Shown here piece after piece: positions 26,433 through 37,640 of a stretch of 64,000 bases of DNA; positions within the stretch are counted from its first letter, which is position 1; the number at the start of each line of letters is the position of its first letter. The stretch is from Zhengitettix transpicula. Taxonomy: Eukaryota; Arthropoda; Insecta; Orthoptera; Tetrigidae. The position numbers were made by a program, and so were the translations under genes. The notes beneath the pieces were generated by a model that did no database searches, was not told the origin of the DNA, and saw only the letters and a list, made by a program, of their open reading frames with translations. The stretch covers positions 28,928,001 to 28,992,000 of the forward strand of contig CM073596.1 in NCBI GenBank assembly GCA_037074705.1. The letters are read 5' to 3'.

Positions 26433-26938
26433 TGCTCTCTCGCAGAACCTTTTCGGAGTGATACGAAGGGGCTACCTTTGGGGATGCCTCTTCCTCTCCG
26501 TTTATGAACTAAGGTTCCCACAAGCCGAGGGACCTCGGCCTGTTCTGAGAGGTGTATGTTCCGGGGTCACAGACCTTGGGCATACGGTAAGAGTTGTCCG
26601 CTATTCCCATTGGAGTACTCGGCCAGCTGCCTCCTAAACTGGTCCAGGAACAAAGAAGGGAATGCTGCGTCCCCACAGCAAACTCCTCTCCCGCTATCGG
26701 AAGGGTGTGGGACATGTACCAAATGCCCGGCCTACCAGGTTTTCTAGGTTTTGTTCAGAATTACTTTTAGGTGAATGCCCGGTTGGATCCTTAAACTATA
26801 GCCCGGATGCCCTAGTTAACCTTGGCTACCTTTCTTTACCCTTCCGCATCCCCCCTTTCAAATCCCTTCGTATGCTATTAAGAAGGAGTTGCCACCATAT
26901 GGATTACCATCATGTAGCCTGTTACCCAAGAAAAAAAA
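26433..26938 (+). repeat. Family S retroposon, full length
   Basis: Starts CTCTCGCAGAACC, then GGGGCTACCTTTGGGGATGCC, and runs through the whole consensus to GTAGCCTGTTACCCAAG and an A run. With the preceding copy it makes an inverted pair with 5' ends facing each other. Three overlapping open frames (63-109 codons) are repeat-derived. Confidence 0.9.
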
Positions 26939-28701
26939 ATTACATGAACTGCTGTTAGAAAACTATGACAAGTTCTAACTAGCTCCTTTCAAGTGGCTTA
27001 GCAGAAAACAGTCGAGGCATTAGCTGAATGGAATTGTGTAGGTATTTACACACAATTACTCATTCCTTTTGCTGTTACTACGAATGATAACAGATTTTGT
27101 TCGAAAACAAAATTATGCTTGAATATAGTTCATTTTACTATATTGAATCAATATTTTTTAATAAAAATTTTAAAAAATTAACAAGAGAATGTTTTATAAG
27201 CAAAAAAAAATCTGAGGAAAAATAGAACACTGGAAAATTATTCGAGAAACTGAACATCTGAAAGAACAGAATGATAATGCTTTATTTCTCGTTAGGAATG
27301 GACGTAATCCACTCCAAACGTAAGAATACGGAAATACCGATATTTCTGAACCAGATATTTTTATTTTCTTCCTTCTTTTGTTCATTATTTGTTAACGACG
27401 TATGTTATATTTTTTCTGTTAGTGTCTTACAATACACAAGTTTGTTAAATCCCTTGTATTTTATAAATTAAATCCTTTGAATATTCAATCTTCAGTATTC
27501 GGTTCCAATGTCCTATCGATTTATGCTTTTATTATACTGGTTGAACAATGTTCCTCATTGGCGTCATAGTAGTGTACATCGTGCATTTCCGCTTGTGTTA
27601 GGCCACTTACGTCACACGTCTTCCTTTGTAACCCTGTTTACGGATGACAGCCGCGCCGGCTAACAGAGGTGAATTACACCGCATTGTTTGCAAATCCCCG
27701 ACTCCTCCTTGCACTGATGGCCTACTCTGTCGAGTGCCTCTGTGCTGAGAGATGTGACCTTGCCGCGACCTCTGCAAGGTTTCCCTGCAGCCTTGACGCC
27801 GAACCTGTCTAAGCCTTGTGCCTTCCTTTGCCACTCACGCACCTGCGCCTCTACGCAGACATGCTGTTAATCCATAAGCTCTTCAAATCCAATAAGGTGC
27901 TTTTCACTTTACGTAAGTCTTTTGCCATTTCATCCATATAGGAAAATCCCGTCGGGGTCTATTTGAAGCGTTCACTCGGTTGAGGTTACAATACGATAAA
28001 TATAACCTATTTCAAATCAGTTTAATAAATTATTCATCTATTATTGATGTTATAAGTCGCAATGGTTCGCAATACAGGAAATCGTTTGACCTAAGAGATG
28101 TCAAATTATTGAATCCGACACGGAGGCTCAAAATCCGGTCATTAGCCTTTCACCTGACTCCCGGTCCAATTAATATTATAAACGTGACGTCACAGATTTA
28201 GCTAAGAATTAATTTTGGTGTGTTCGTGTTCTAAACTCATAGCTATGATTCCTTATGTATCACAACTACGAAAATAACGTTTTCGGTCGAAAAAAAAATT
28301 TTAGATGCGAGAAATTAATTCAAGAACACGTTCGTACATCTAAAACTGTACCTTGAGGATTCAGTATTAAGACAATCACAAGTTTGTATTCTTTCTGGTG
28401 TTTAACGCCTTAATTCAGTGCTGCTGTTGAATGACGATTGAGATTTTTGTAACATAAAGTTAAAAAATTGAGAATCATAGTGTGAGTTGTCCAGATACTG
28501 GTTTAAAATAAGTACTTTCTCTTGGTATGTAATCTTCATTTACCTTTTGGTGTTTCGCCAAGAGAAGCAAACCTGTTACTTGCTCATGCGGGACAGTGCA
28601 ACCGTTCACTCCGATTCGCTCTAAAATAGATTAATTTAACATCATTTGTAAATCCGAACAGAATAATCCATTCAACTTCCATTGTTTCTCTAATACATAT
28701 T
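26939..28701. other. Intronic sequence with a GC-rich patch
   Basis: At 27600-27850 a GC-rich patch has minus-strand frames of 60 and 75 codons with several Cys codons but no named domain. The remainder is AT-rich with no feature. Confidence 0.35.
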
Positions 28702-28980
28702 ACAGCAAACTCCTCTCCCGCTACCGGAAGGGTGTGGGACAAGTATAATATGCCCGACCTACCTGATGCAGGTTTTCTAGGGATTTTCCCTGCATCACTT
28801 TTAGGCGAATTGCCGGGTGAATCCTTAAACTATAGCCCGGAGGCCTTAGTTAACCCTTGGCTGCCTTCCTCTACCCTACCGCATCCCCCCCGTTTCAAAT
28901 CCCTTCCAATGTTTTTAAAGGGGAGTTGCCACAACGTGGATTACCCTCACGTAGCATATTACCCTAAAGAAGAAAAAAAA
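28702..28980 (+). repeat. Family S retroposon, 5'-truncated
   Basis: Begins at ACAGCAAACTCCTCTCCCGC and ends at the A run after GTAGCATATTACCCTAAAG. It is followed immediately by another 5'-truncated copy in the same orientation. Confidence 0.9.
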
Positions 28981-29306
28981 ATTGTTCCGATTGGAACATT
29001 CGGCCAGCTGCCTCCTAAACTGGTCGAGGCACGGTGGAGAAGGGAATGCAGCGTCCCCACAGCAAACTCTCTCCCGCTATCCTAAGGAAGGGCGTCGGAC
29101 AAGTCTGCTGCAGGTTTTCTAGGGTTTGTCCTGCACTACTTTTAGGCAAATTCCAGGTAGAATCCTTAAACTATAGCCCGGGGGCCCTAGTTAACCCTTG
29201 GCTACCTTCCTCTATCCGTCCGCATCCCCCCTTTTCTATGCTATTAAAGGGGAGTTGCCACCATGTGGATTACCCTCATGTAGACTGCTACCCTAAAAAA
29301 AAGACG
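28981..29306 (+). repeat. Family S retroposon, tandem second copy
   Basis: Begins ATTGTTCCGATTGGAACATT directly after the A run of the previous copy and ends CTGCTACCCTAAAAAAAA. It lacks the CCCAATGCCCGACC segment and carries a 91-codon frame. Confidence 0.9.
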
Positions 29307-30187
29307 TGATATCTAAATCTATTCTAACCTTTAACGTGAAAAAAGTTGTCGGCGTTACAGTGATTCTTGGTGTTTCACCTTTATACATATTAAGAGTTGG
29401 TTTGAGGTTCTAGAGATGAATAACTTGTTTTTCATTTTTTATTTCGTTATAAACTCGTATATTTTTGTTATTTTCTGTGACACAATTCTGAGAATGACAG
29501 TTAAAGCCACAGACGCGCCCCCAGCAACGAAGCATAAATCCTTTGGGAATTAGCCTACAGTCACGCTCCAAGTACCCGGGCACGTTTCCTACTCTGGTGA
29601 CGTCATCACATGAGTTACTGTGCGTGAGGCTTGTGTCTATTTGTCTTGTGGAAAGGAAGACATCCGTCCCTTAGGAGAACATGTCCCGCCAACTAGAAAG
29701 TGGGACAGATGAAAATTATTTTATAGGAATTACGAGTGACGACTTGTATTCCCGTTACGGTGGTGGAAAAGACAACTATTTGTGCCACTTCCCAAAGCCA
29801 TTTTTATGTTGCTTAGTAAATATATCATTTTAGTCCAAATATTACACTTTCCAGGACGAAATACAGAACAACAGAAAGAATTAAGGAATTATAGAAAATA
29901 TTGAAGAAATAACGACATTTACGAATACTGAAATTTTTGAATGTTTCAATAATATTCTATTAATGAGAACACATAGTTCATTAAAAGATAGACTACATAA
30001 ATTTTTCTTATATTCATTAAGTCGTCCTAAATTAATTATTTTTAATAGTTTTCATAATATCACAGAGCATATGCACCTGAAGAAATTTAACGAGTACCAA
30101 TTATTTTGAAGAAAATATTCAGATTTTCAGAATATTATTTAAATTAATTAAAGATAATTGTTTATTAATTAACAGGAATATTAATAC
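29307..30187. other. Intronic sequence
   Basis: GC-richer near 29500-29700, otherwise AT-rich. No feature recognised. Confidence 0.45.
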
Positions 30188-30392
30188 CCTTTTTTTAGAG
30201 TAACAGGCTTACTGAGGATAATCCACGTGATGGCAACTCCCATTTAATAGCATAGAAGGGGATTTTGAAAGGGGCATGCGGAAGGGTAGAACAAGGTAGC
30301 CAAGGATTATTTAGGGCCCCCGGGCTATAGTTTAAGGATCCTACCTGGCATTTCCCTAAAAAGTGATTCAGGACACTGCATCAGGTAGGTCG
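30188..30392 (-). repeat. Family S retroposon, 3' part only
   Basis: On the plus strand it starts TTTTTTAGAGTAACAGGC and ends at TGCATCAGGTAGGTCGGGCA, with a small deletion before TGCATCAGG. Read on the minus strand it is a 5'-truncated copy. Confidence 0.85.
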
Positions 30393-31828
30393 GGCACAAG
30401 GGTTCAAGTTAGTGAAACAACTTTGAGAAGATAAATCTACTTTACGATAAAATTTGAGTACCATCTGACTCATGTTTTTGTTATTTATATAAATTACAAT
30501 TCTTCCTAGACATAAATAATTTTCTGCGTCATACTTTCTTTGAGACTTAAATTTGTAAATGGAAATGGTATGTTTTTTATGGAGAATTGTGGCAAAGAAA
30601 TATAGATGTGAAATAAGTCTATTATTAATAATTCTTCTCTTATCTGAGCACAAAATTATAATTTTAGAGTTAGAATGAATTTAACGTGAAAGCAAATAAG
30701 GAAATTTTGGTGATTGCTAAACGACACTAGAATGTTCGAAAAATTAAGAGAGATTGTTCCACAATATGACGAAACACCTATATTCATAAAAACTGACTGA
30801 TCATGAACGAAAAATAAAATATAAAACAAAAAGACAAAGATTTGTATTCCGTTCAATTTGATTGTCACGGTATTATTTTGCTTAACTTATTATTAGGTTA
30901 CTGTGAAAAGTCCTTGATATCACGAATCACTATTTGTTGTCCCTCCTTCCAAGGCGTGAGAAACAGGAGGCTCCCCGTTGATCCTAACCGGACGTGACTA
31001 CAATACAAGCCGACTCGCTGATCTTGCTGGATCACCACTAATACGCACCATTGTCCTCAGATACAATCACACCACTAATATCAGAGACATAACTTTAAGG
31101 AACGTCGAATCGAACACTGCTCTCGGTAATAGCAGAGTCGCCAAATACTCGTTGAATGTCTCCAACTGAAATAAATTTCGACACAAATTTCCAAGAAATT
31201 CGTCTTTCATCAAAAATAAAACGACATATAATCGGTAAAGCTATTGTGAGTTGTAGCGAATAGATAACACACGAACGTTATGATAAAACCAGTATGGAAA
31301 GTACAGGGAACCTGAAGTATGTGGATTGCTTTCACATTGTTCTTTCGACACACTGCATTCCATTCCATGAAGTATATCCACAGATTGCTTGTATATTTCA
31401 ATATACACAATTCCTCAGCACTCCAATTCATGAGCTCGGTAATTTTCATAATAGATTGGAATGGTAAGTATTATTTCAGGATCAAATCTTGATAATTGTC
31501 CGCCCGTTCTTTTCTGGATACGTAAAAATAGCAAAAATGTTCTGGTCAATTATTTTACGGCATGGGTCTTTCTGCGCATTTCCTAAAAATTTCAAATTTC
31601 TCTATTTACAACTGTTTTATTTAATGATTTGGCTCCATTAATTCATAGAGTGAAATTTAAACAAGAAACTGTCTGAACAAGAAGTCACTTCATGATAATT
31701 CCGCTCTTAAACATTAAATAAATGGATCCCTTTTAGTCTAAATATTTTACTTCCATCGAGCAGAATTGTTTATATATATAGTAGTGATTTGTCTACAATG
31801 CAATTTAAAATAGTTTTTAATTTAATTT
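30393..31828. other. Intronic AT-rich sequence
   Basis: The 90-codon minus frame at 30381-30653 and the 63-codon frame at 30978 have no domain character. No RNA gene recognised. Confidence 0.45.
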
Positions 31829-32400
31829 GCCCCCCGTTAAGGCGCCAATTTGTAGTAATTTAAGTATTAAAATGATAGGATGTTTCAATAAGAATCACAA
31901 TTTTAAAATAGACAAATTAATTTATTAAGGCACAATTAAATTTACTCAAGTTATTAGGGCAAATAAATTTTAATTTACATTATCAATTAATCTTTTACAA
32001 TAAAATGACTATATCTCAGGGTTACTGGGCCTTTAATACAGAAATACTTGTTAAACAAACAAATTTTATCAAGCTATCATGGGATTACATCATCAATAGA
32101 TTATTACAATGCAAAATATAAAATATGAACTTTAAATTCTGAACGAAATCGAAAATCTGACGACAATATCTTTATTTATGAGTTTACAAATAGTAATTCT
32201 GTGGAATTTTAAGTTACTGTGTCTAGTACTCAAGGAAATTGCCTCGTTCGTACACAAGCACTTATTGCACTTTATAGACACGCCATTTTTTATCCACTGA
32301 CTCTAATTAACACTTTTAGTTTTGCAAACGTTGGTTCACTGTTCGTTTAAGAAATCCTATTAGCTCGTTCCGAAGATTGCTAACTGCTGGATGCAGTTAC
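31829..32400 (-). repeat. Possible solo LTR with PBS-like junction
   Basis: Read on the minus strand, a terminus ...TTACTACA is followed by a short gap and TGGCGCCTTAACGGGGGGC, the arrangement expected at an LTR / primer-binding-site boundary. The LTR would extend rightwards from 31851, with an uncertain far end. No retrotransposon coding sequence adjoins it. Confidence 0.4.
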
Positions 32401-33720
32401 CTGGGCTCCCAAAAATCGAAAAAAGTGGTGTAAATCAAAAATATTGATTTAGACTCAACACTCTTAATATTTAGCGTTGAATCTTACGTAGTCATCCAAC
32501 AGACTCTAACTTGTCAAATGATCTGTTGTTACATGTATCCAGGCACTTTCTGGGTTTTATACTTTTCGTCTGTCCACTTTTATATTTCCAAGGCGACTTT
32601 ACTGGAGCTCGCCTCCCCACAGACTCTGCCCTACGTTTAGCGAACCAACCTCTACAATACCCACAAACATTGCATTCTTGCCACATTCTTGTGTACGACT
32701 TGCGTGTTTTATGCCGCTAACAATGCGAGTCCAAATTTTTGTTTATTAATTATTTCATTTTCATTACCACAATATATATATATATATCTGATAAAAACTC
32801 TCACGAGTTATCGTAGGAGACCGAGTAAGTTCTACATTAAATTATGAATTTTATTTTTCTCCTCCGTGAAAAATATCCCAATGTTCCCGAAGATGCTTTG
32901 ACTTTCTCGCCTCGCAATGGCAGGTATCACAATCTGCGTAATGGCCCCGTTCTCAGTCATTGTGGGGAAAACAAAAGCTCGTAGTGCGCCCCAGATCTCA
33001 CTGAAAAGTCACTGTCATCGTCTCATTTTCGCTGTCATTGTTTGGCGACCTCCCGCACGACCTTGCAAAATTGCCCAATGTTTTGAACGAGAGATAAACA
33101 GTTGGGAAAGCTGTCAATTATTCGGAGTCACGTTTCGTACTACTTGTCTAGGTGTAACTGGTTTTATAAAAGAATATCCGCAATATAACTATTTTCCTCA
33201 TAATTTACTTCAATAAAAATTTAATAACACATGAAGCCTCGTATTTCAAATCTCCCATAGTTTATTATTCAATATCACCTATACAACACATTTTCTGTGC
33301 GTTTAAAACTACAGGTCAATATATGAATCTAAAATAAATGATCTTAATATTTGGAATTGCAAAATTACAAAACTGATGTCTGCTGAAATTAAATACATGT
33401 TTGATTTAAGTTGTAGGAAAAGATGGGACAAAATTTACTGAAGCTATATTTTTTATGAAGTGGATTACTCGATAATTTTAGGAAATAATTATTTCCGTTA
33501 GTATTTTCGTCGCATTCACAATATCTACATGCAGGACTGTATTATGAATACGTGTTACTATTTTCTATTCCTCTCTGTCACAAGAGTGAAATGTTCTATA
33601 CTCTTTAAAATATATTTTATGCAATCTTAACAATATGTGGGACACCTTTGTTGTTTAGGAGTTTCCTTTCTACACGAGCGTTGAAGTTCCCAGGTAGCAT
33701 CAACCAATGCAGTCTGCTTT
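32401..33720. other. Intronic sequence
   Basis: A short (TA)n tract lies near 32771-32787. The 99-codon plus frame at 32917-33216 has no recognised domain and no good splice sites. Nothing else is supported. Confidence 0.4.
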
Positions 33721-33725
33721 TTTAA

Positions 33726-33880
33726 ATTTATTAAAATTGACTCTTAGTCTGGAGACTTTACAATTGTAAATAATTTTATTGTTTTGTTTATTAAATATTT
33801 ACAAATTGTAAATACTTTTATTATGTTAAATTATCACAACTGTAAAGTCTCCATACTAAGAGTTAATTTTAATAAATCTT
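33726..33880. repeat. Inverted repeat at the LINE 3' end
   Basis: Arms at 33726-33770 and 33836-33880 pair over about 40 bases (TTAAAATTGACTCTTAGT... with ...ACTAAGAGTTAATTTTAA), separated by an AT-rich spacer. A related single arm occurs at 42222-42305 beside another LINE remnant of the same type. Confidence 0.75.
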
Positions 33881-34450
33881 TAGGATCAATCTCATCATCG
33901 GGGAGGGTGGGGGTTAGAGTTAGGTAATTCCGGAGTGATTTAGGAGCAGGAGGACATTAACTAGAATTTAGAAGAGCTCAATGGTTGGATTTGGATGGTT
34001 ATTAGGGACTTTGTAGATTTATGAATTATGGCAGGAATTAGGGGAATTTAAGGGGGAATTTGAGGTTAAACGGAGAATTTTGTTTTGTTTTGTTTGTATT
34101 TTGTTGGAGTGAGAATAGGCAGCAGATTAAGGATACATAGAGGAGTCGTTTAGTGCTAAGCAATATGGGAGATTTTCTGTTGATAAAAGGAAAGAGTTGT
34201 TTTATTTTGTTGTTGATTCTGGAGGTAATTTGGCCTACGTGTTGTTTCCATGATAATTTGGAATCTAGGATAACGCCTAGGTATGGTATAGTTTGTTGGA
34301 TAGGTATTTTGGTGCCGTTCAGAAAAAAAGGATTGGATGAGGGAATGTTTGGTTTTAACGGATTGTGGATTTGGTAGGGTTTATGCCGATTCTCCATTTT
34401 TTGCCCAGCTTTCAATATCATTGAGGGCGATTTGTAGTTTATGGCCATAC
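33881..34450 (-). pseudogene. Jockey-type LINE remnant, RT C-terminal part
   Basis: The minus-strand frame 34448-34038 encodes IPYLGVILDSKLSWKQHV, then an ITSRINNKIKQLFPFINRK stretch and LLYVSLI. This is the segment just after the catalytic YxDD box in reverse transcriptases of Jockey-clade non-LTR retrotransposons. The catalytic box itself is missing because the copy is truncated at 34450. Upstream words (ALNDIESWAK, then KWRIGINP in another frame) show at least one frameshift, and the frame drifts after YVSLI. It lies in the intron about 0.8 kb before exon B. Confidence 0.75.
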
Positions 34451-34633
34451 TTTGTAAACAGTCACATATATTATTAATAGTTGATTAAAATAAATTATTT
34501 GAATATATTCAAGCTGTATGTTCCTCTAGTAGACCATTAATAAATTAGAAGAGGTTTTATTTATAAATGTGAACACTGGCGTTTATTCATCAATATATAT
34601 AACCTGGCTACCGTGAAATATCGGTAGATTAAT

Positions 34634-35155
34634 ATATCTATATAATAAAAAAGGATGTATATTTGTATGTATGAATGTATGTATTTACGTTGTTCTTTAT
34701 ACAAATTTTATCGCGTGGACAGAATGCAACAAAAATTGGTATACGTATTCTGCCAAAATCGAGAACCGGTACTGTGGGGATGAGAAACCCGTAGCATAAA
34801 GGTGTAAAGAATTATAATTGATAAATGTGATAATTTTGTGTTAAATTAATGTGCATCAAGAGATAATTTTATCCAGTAATTCTCCATGGCATTATAATAA
34901 TAAAAAAAAACAATACGAATAATTAACGATCTTTGCGGAAAATGTATGTTAATTTTCGTGCCATATTAAGTGACTCCAATATGGCGACCATTTGTTTACA
35001 TTGTGAATTTAGCGAACAATTTCATCAATTTAATCATTCGTAATATCTGAAGACTGAGGGACAATTATATCCTGCAGTACGCAATACCGTGTATTTCCTT
35101 AGATATTTATTGTAATTTAATCCTATGCCTTTATAGCTTCTGTGTTGGAAATAGG
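34634..35155 (-). repeat. Family C-like element, second type, copy 2
   Basis: The plus strand begins ATCTATATAATAAAAAAGG followed by TGTATGTATGAATGTATG, so the minus-strand 3' end is CATACATACA...TTTATTATATAGAT. The body is the inverted counterpart of 18895-19600. It ends about 130 bases before the exon B acceptor, close to the branch-point region. Confidence 0.65.
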
Positions 35156-35286
35156 TTGTTGGTAATGGTTTGTCACCAAGTTATATCACTGAAACTAATC
35201 TATAAACATAAAAAATTACTTTTATATTTTAAATTTTGTTTTCAGCTCCAAAAACCTGTTCACTTAAAAGCTTGCTTGTGTTTCAG

Positions 35287-35457
35287 CACCGGACTTCGGG
35301 AGACGACTCTCCTCCCGAGGGCGACGAATGGCAGCTGGCTCCCAGTCCCGATGGTCTGGTAAAAGAAGTCCGCGAACGAACCGTGACGAGCAGAGAGGAA
35401 CGGGAGGAGCGCGTTGAGACAGAGGACGTCAAGCATCTCGGTGACCTCACTGATGAC
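35287..35457 (+). CDS. Internal coding exon B, probably same gene as exon A
   Basis: The exon follows the acceptor TTGTGTTTCAG and is followed by the strong donor GTAAGT at 35458. It is 171 bases and encodes exactly 57 residues, with both ends on codon boundaries (phase 0-0). That makes it a symmetric cassette that could be skipped without a frame change. The peptide runs from HRTSGDD through GDEWQ, PDGLVKEVRERT and TSREEREE to LGDLTDD. It is strongly acidic and charged with no Cys, in the same style as exon A. Exon A ends in phase 0 and this one begins in phase 0, so direct A-to-B splicing keeps the frame across a 13.6 kb intron. An alternative acceptor near 35243 (TTGTTTTCAG) would add upstream sequence but is less pyrimidine-rich near the AG. 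The function is not recognised. Confidence 0.85.
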
Positions 35458-35679
35458 GTAAGTAACGTGACTCATTCGTATCTTTCACCATACCCATAAA
35501 ATAAAATTGACACAACTTATATCAGTTCTCAAAGTATCATTGACATGCTACGTCTGTCATTTTAAACAGTCACCAAACCTTTAAACACCAAAGGGCTGTC
35601 CAAAGTTACAGGTTTCCGGTCCTATGAAATCAAAATCATGGCAATTTCGAAATTTAACATTTTTTATTTGGTGATTGTT

Positions 35680-35845
35680 AATCAGGTAATTCCGGACGAT
35701 ATCAATTGGGTGTTTAAGTTTTACTCTGCGGTTTTGTGAAGCAGGGGGCTGGTTACCGTAGATGATCTCATTGGTTGGATTTGGATGGTTGATAAAGCTT
35801 TTTATTAGGGACTTGGTGGGTTTATGAATTATGCGGAGAAATTGA
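35680..35845 (-). pseudogene. Jockey-type LINE fragment
   Basis: Shares GGTAATTCCGGA, TTACTCTGCGGTTTTGTG, TTGGTTGGATTTGGATGG and TTTATGAATTATG in order with the remnants at 33881-34450 and 42480-42960. No usable frame remains. Confidence 0.65.
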
Positions 35846-35904
35846 ACGTATCATGATGCATTTGAAAGGTCATAGTCTTTTGTCATTTTTTTTATGACTA
35901 GTAA

Positions 35905-36420
35905 ATGTTAGAAGGCAGTCTGGTGAAGCGGGTCTCTCTCTGTTGGCGTTCCCTATGAAGCCTTTAGTGCAATTAGGGAGAGGCCGCTGATGGATGACTG
36001 GACCGAGCCACCCGGAAGAAAAGAGCCAAACGACAGTTTAAAATCCCGCTGACTACTTCGCCTCGCCCGAAGTTGAACGACCTGTGAATACGTCTGCACG
36101 TTTGTGGACAACTCCTACTTCCCAAGACTACATTTGCAAGTCCAGCATTCCAGATGCCTAGGTGACCTTCGGAAAGCGGAAGTTTTACGTTAAAAATGAA
36201 GAGTTGACCTTTCTGGAAATGACCAAGACAGAGAAGACAAAAAAATTATCAAATTTACAGACTTTGGAAGACAGATTTGGGAAATGTATATCCTCATATG
36301 TAGATAAAATTGTTTGTTGACTATGGCGGAGATTGCTGTCGAAACGTTGTTATTCAATAAACAATTGGTCCGGGTTGAGACCCGAGAATTTTATCTACAA
36401 CACATTCACCGGGAAAACCG
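35905..36420 (+). repeat. Unidentified interspersed sequence with a GAAACGTTG motif
   Basis: GC-richer stretch ending in GGCGGAGATTGCTGTCGAAACG...GGGTTGAGACCCGAGAATTTTATC. That ending resembles terminal parts of Penelope-like elements, but the CTGANGA half of a hammerhead core is not visible, so the assignment is weak. Confidence 0.3.
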
Positions 36421-36631
36421 TCGTTGTCTTATATCCTCATATATTTACAGTCTGTCAATATTTGCGACACATTTTTAAGTATTGTCATACCGTTGGTCAC
36501 ATTGTATGCATCTGATCCATTAAATTCCACTTGAGAACATGCCATTTTCTCAACTTCCCCACCAGAGATCCTATAAATTGTTACATGGTGTTACAAAATC
36601 GTAATTATATATTTTTCTTAAATTATATGTA

Positions 36632-36987
36632 AGTTCTTTTTTTATGTAACAGGCTACATGAGGGAAATCCACATGGTGGCAACTCCCCTATAATAGCATA
36701 CGAAGGGATTTGAAAGGGGGGATGTGAAAGGGTAGAGGAAGGTAGCCAAGGGTTAACTAGGGCCCCGGGCTATATTTTAAGGATACTACCCGGCATTAGC
36801 CTAAAGAAATGCAGGACAAACCCTAGAAAAACCTGCATCAGGTAGGTCGGGCATTGGGTACTTGTCCCTCGCCCTTCTGATAGCGGGAGAGGAGTTTGCT
36901 GTGGGGACGCAGCATTCCCTTCTCCGTGCCTCGAGCAGTTTAGGAGGCAGCTGGCCGACTATTCCAATGGGAATAGCGGACAACTCT
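36632..36987 (-). repeat. Family S retroposon
   Basis: On the plus strand it starts TTTTTTTATGTAACAGGC and ends CCAATGGGAATAGCGGACAA. It is 5'-truncated in sense orientation. It keeps a 60-codon frame starting MSAIPIGIVGQLPPK that matches frames in other copies. Confidence 0.9.
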
Positions 36988-37434
36988 GAATTCTGTAAGC
37001 TATATTTGAAATAGCTGTATGGATATGAGTAATACAGTTAAACAACTGCGTGCTCTGCTCAGCAAATAACTTCCGCTATTTTCCGCTCTAATTAAAAATC
37101 TGACATTATTTAAATTTGAATGTATTGAAATATTACTTGATATTGAATTTTTAACTATTTAAGAATTAAAGTTTGTGCAAATTGTGTACGAATAAAAAAT
37201 ATAAAACTAAAACGGGATAAGGCAATTCGAAGTTCTTATATGGTTACGTTAATTACGTTATAACCAAATAGCGAAATAAATTGAAAGTTGAATTCGGTGT
37301 CATAATTGATCCAATATTACTTTTCTTGCTAACAATCATAAATAACGTCACTGAAATGATTCAAATTGAAATTATTTCATGCATTAGTAATTATTAAACT
37401 GTTTATCGAAATTAAAAAATTTAACGTCTGAAAA
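36988..37434. other. AT-rich noncoding sequence
   Basis: No feature recognised. Confidence 0.45.
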
Positions 37435-37640
37435 TTAGCCAAATATAGACACTATAAGTGAACACAACGTTTCTGGGATCCTAATCCATTTCATCAGGTG
37501 CGAACAAGAGCCTAGAGCGACACAACTGCACTCGTCAGGTGACAAAACTGAAAAAGGCTCTTCTTAGCACCTGAAGAAATGGAAAAGGATCCCAGAAATG
37601 TTCTTTTCACTTATTTTGTCAGTATTTGGCTATATTTCTT
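37435..37640. repeat. Foldback element, family F, best copy
   Basis: Arms at 37435-37503 and 37567-37640 are inverted copies. Read outward from the centre, each gives GCACCTGANGAAATGGA...AGGATCCCAGAAA, then TTCACTTA and a TTGGCTA end. Arm 1 (minus) carries CTGATGA (37491-37497) with GAAA (37470-37473). Arm 2 (plus) carries CTGAAGA (37571-37577) with GAAA (37595-37598). See the hammerhead finding. Confidence 0.8.

Larger units (their letters stand above)
21663..35286 (+). other. Large intron between exons A and B
   Basis: The interval begins GTGAGT and ends TTTCAG, giving a GT-AG intron of 13,624 bases. No reading frame inside it resembles either exon. It holds six family S repeat features, one LTR-like end, a Jockey-type LINE remnant, a family C element, GC-richer islands and long featureless AT-rich stretches. 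Further alternative exons of this gene cannot be excluded. Confidence 0.65.

Noticed and set aside
26308..26958. Several 63-109 codon frames as possible genes
   Set aside because: They lie inside family S repeat copies and recur at other copies.
36330..36420. Third hammerhead candidate (CTGTCGAAACG region)
   Set aside because: GAAA is present but no CTGANGA box lies upstream at a suitable distance, and stem II pairing is poor.
37435..37640. CRISPR-like or bacterial repeat array
   Set aside because: The repeats are inverted arms of a eukaryotic foldback element, not regularly spaced direct repeats.
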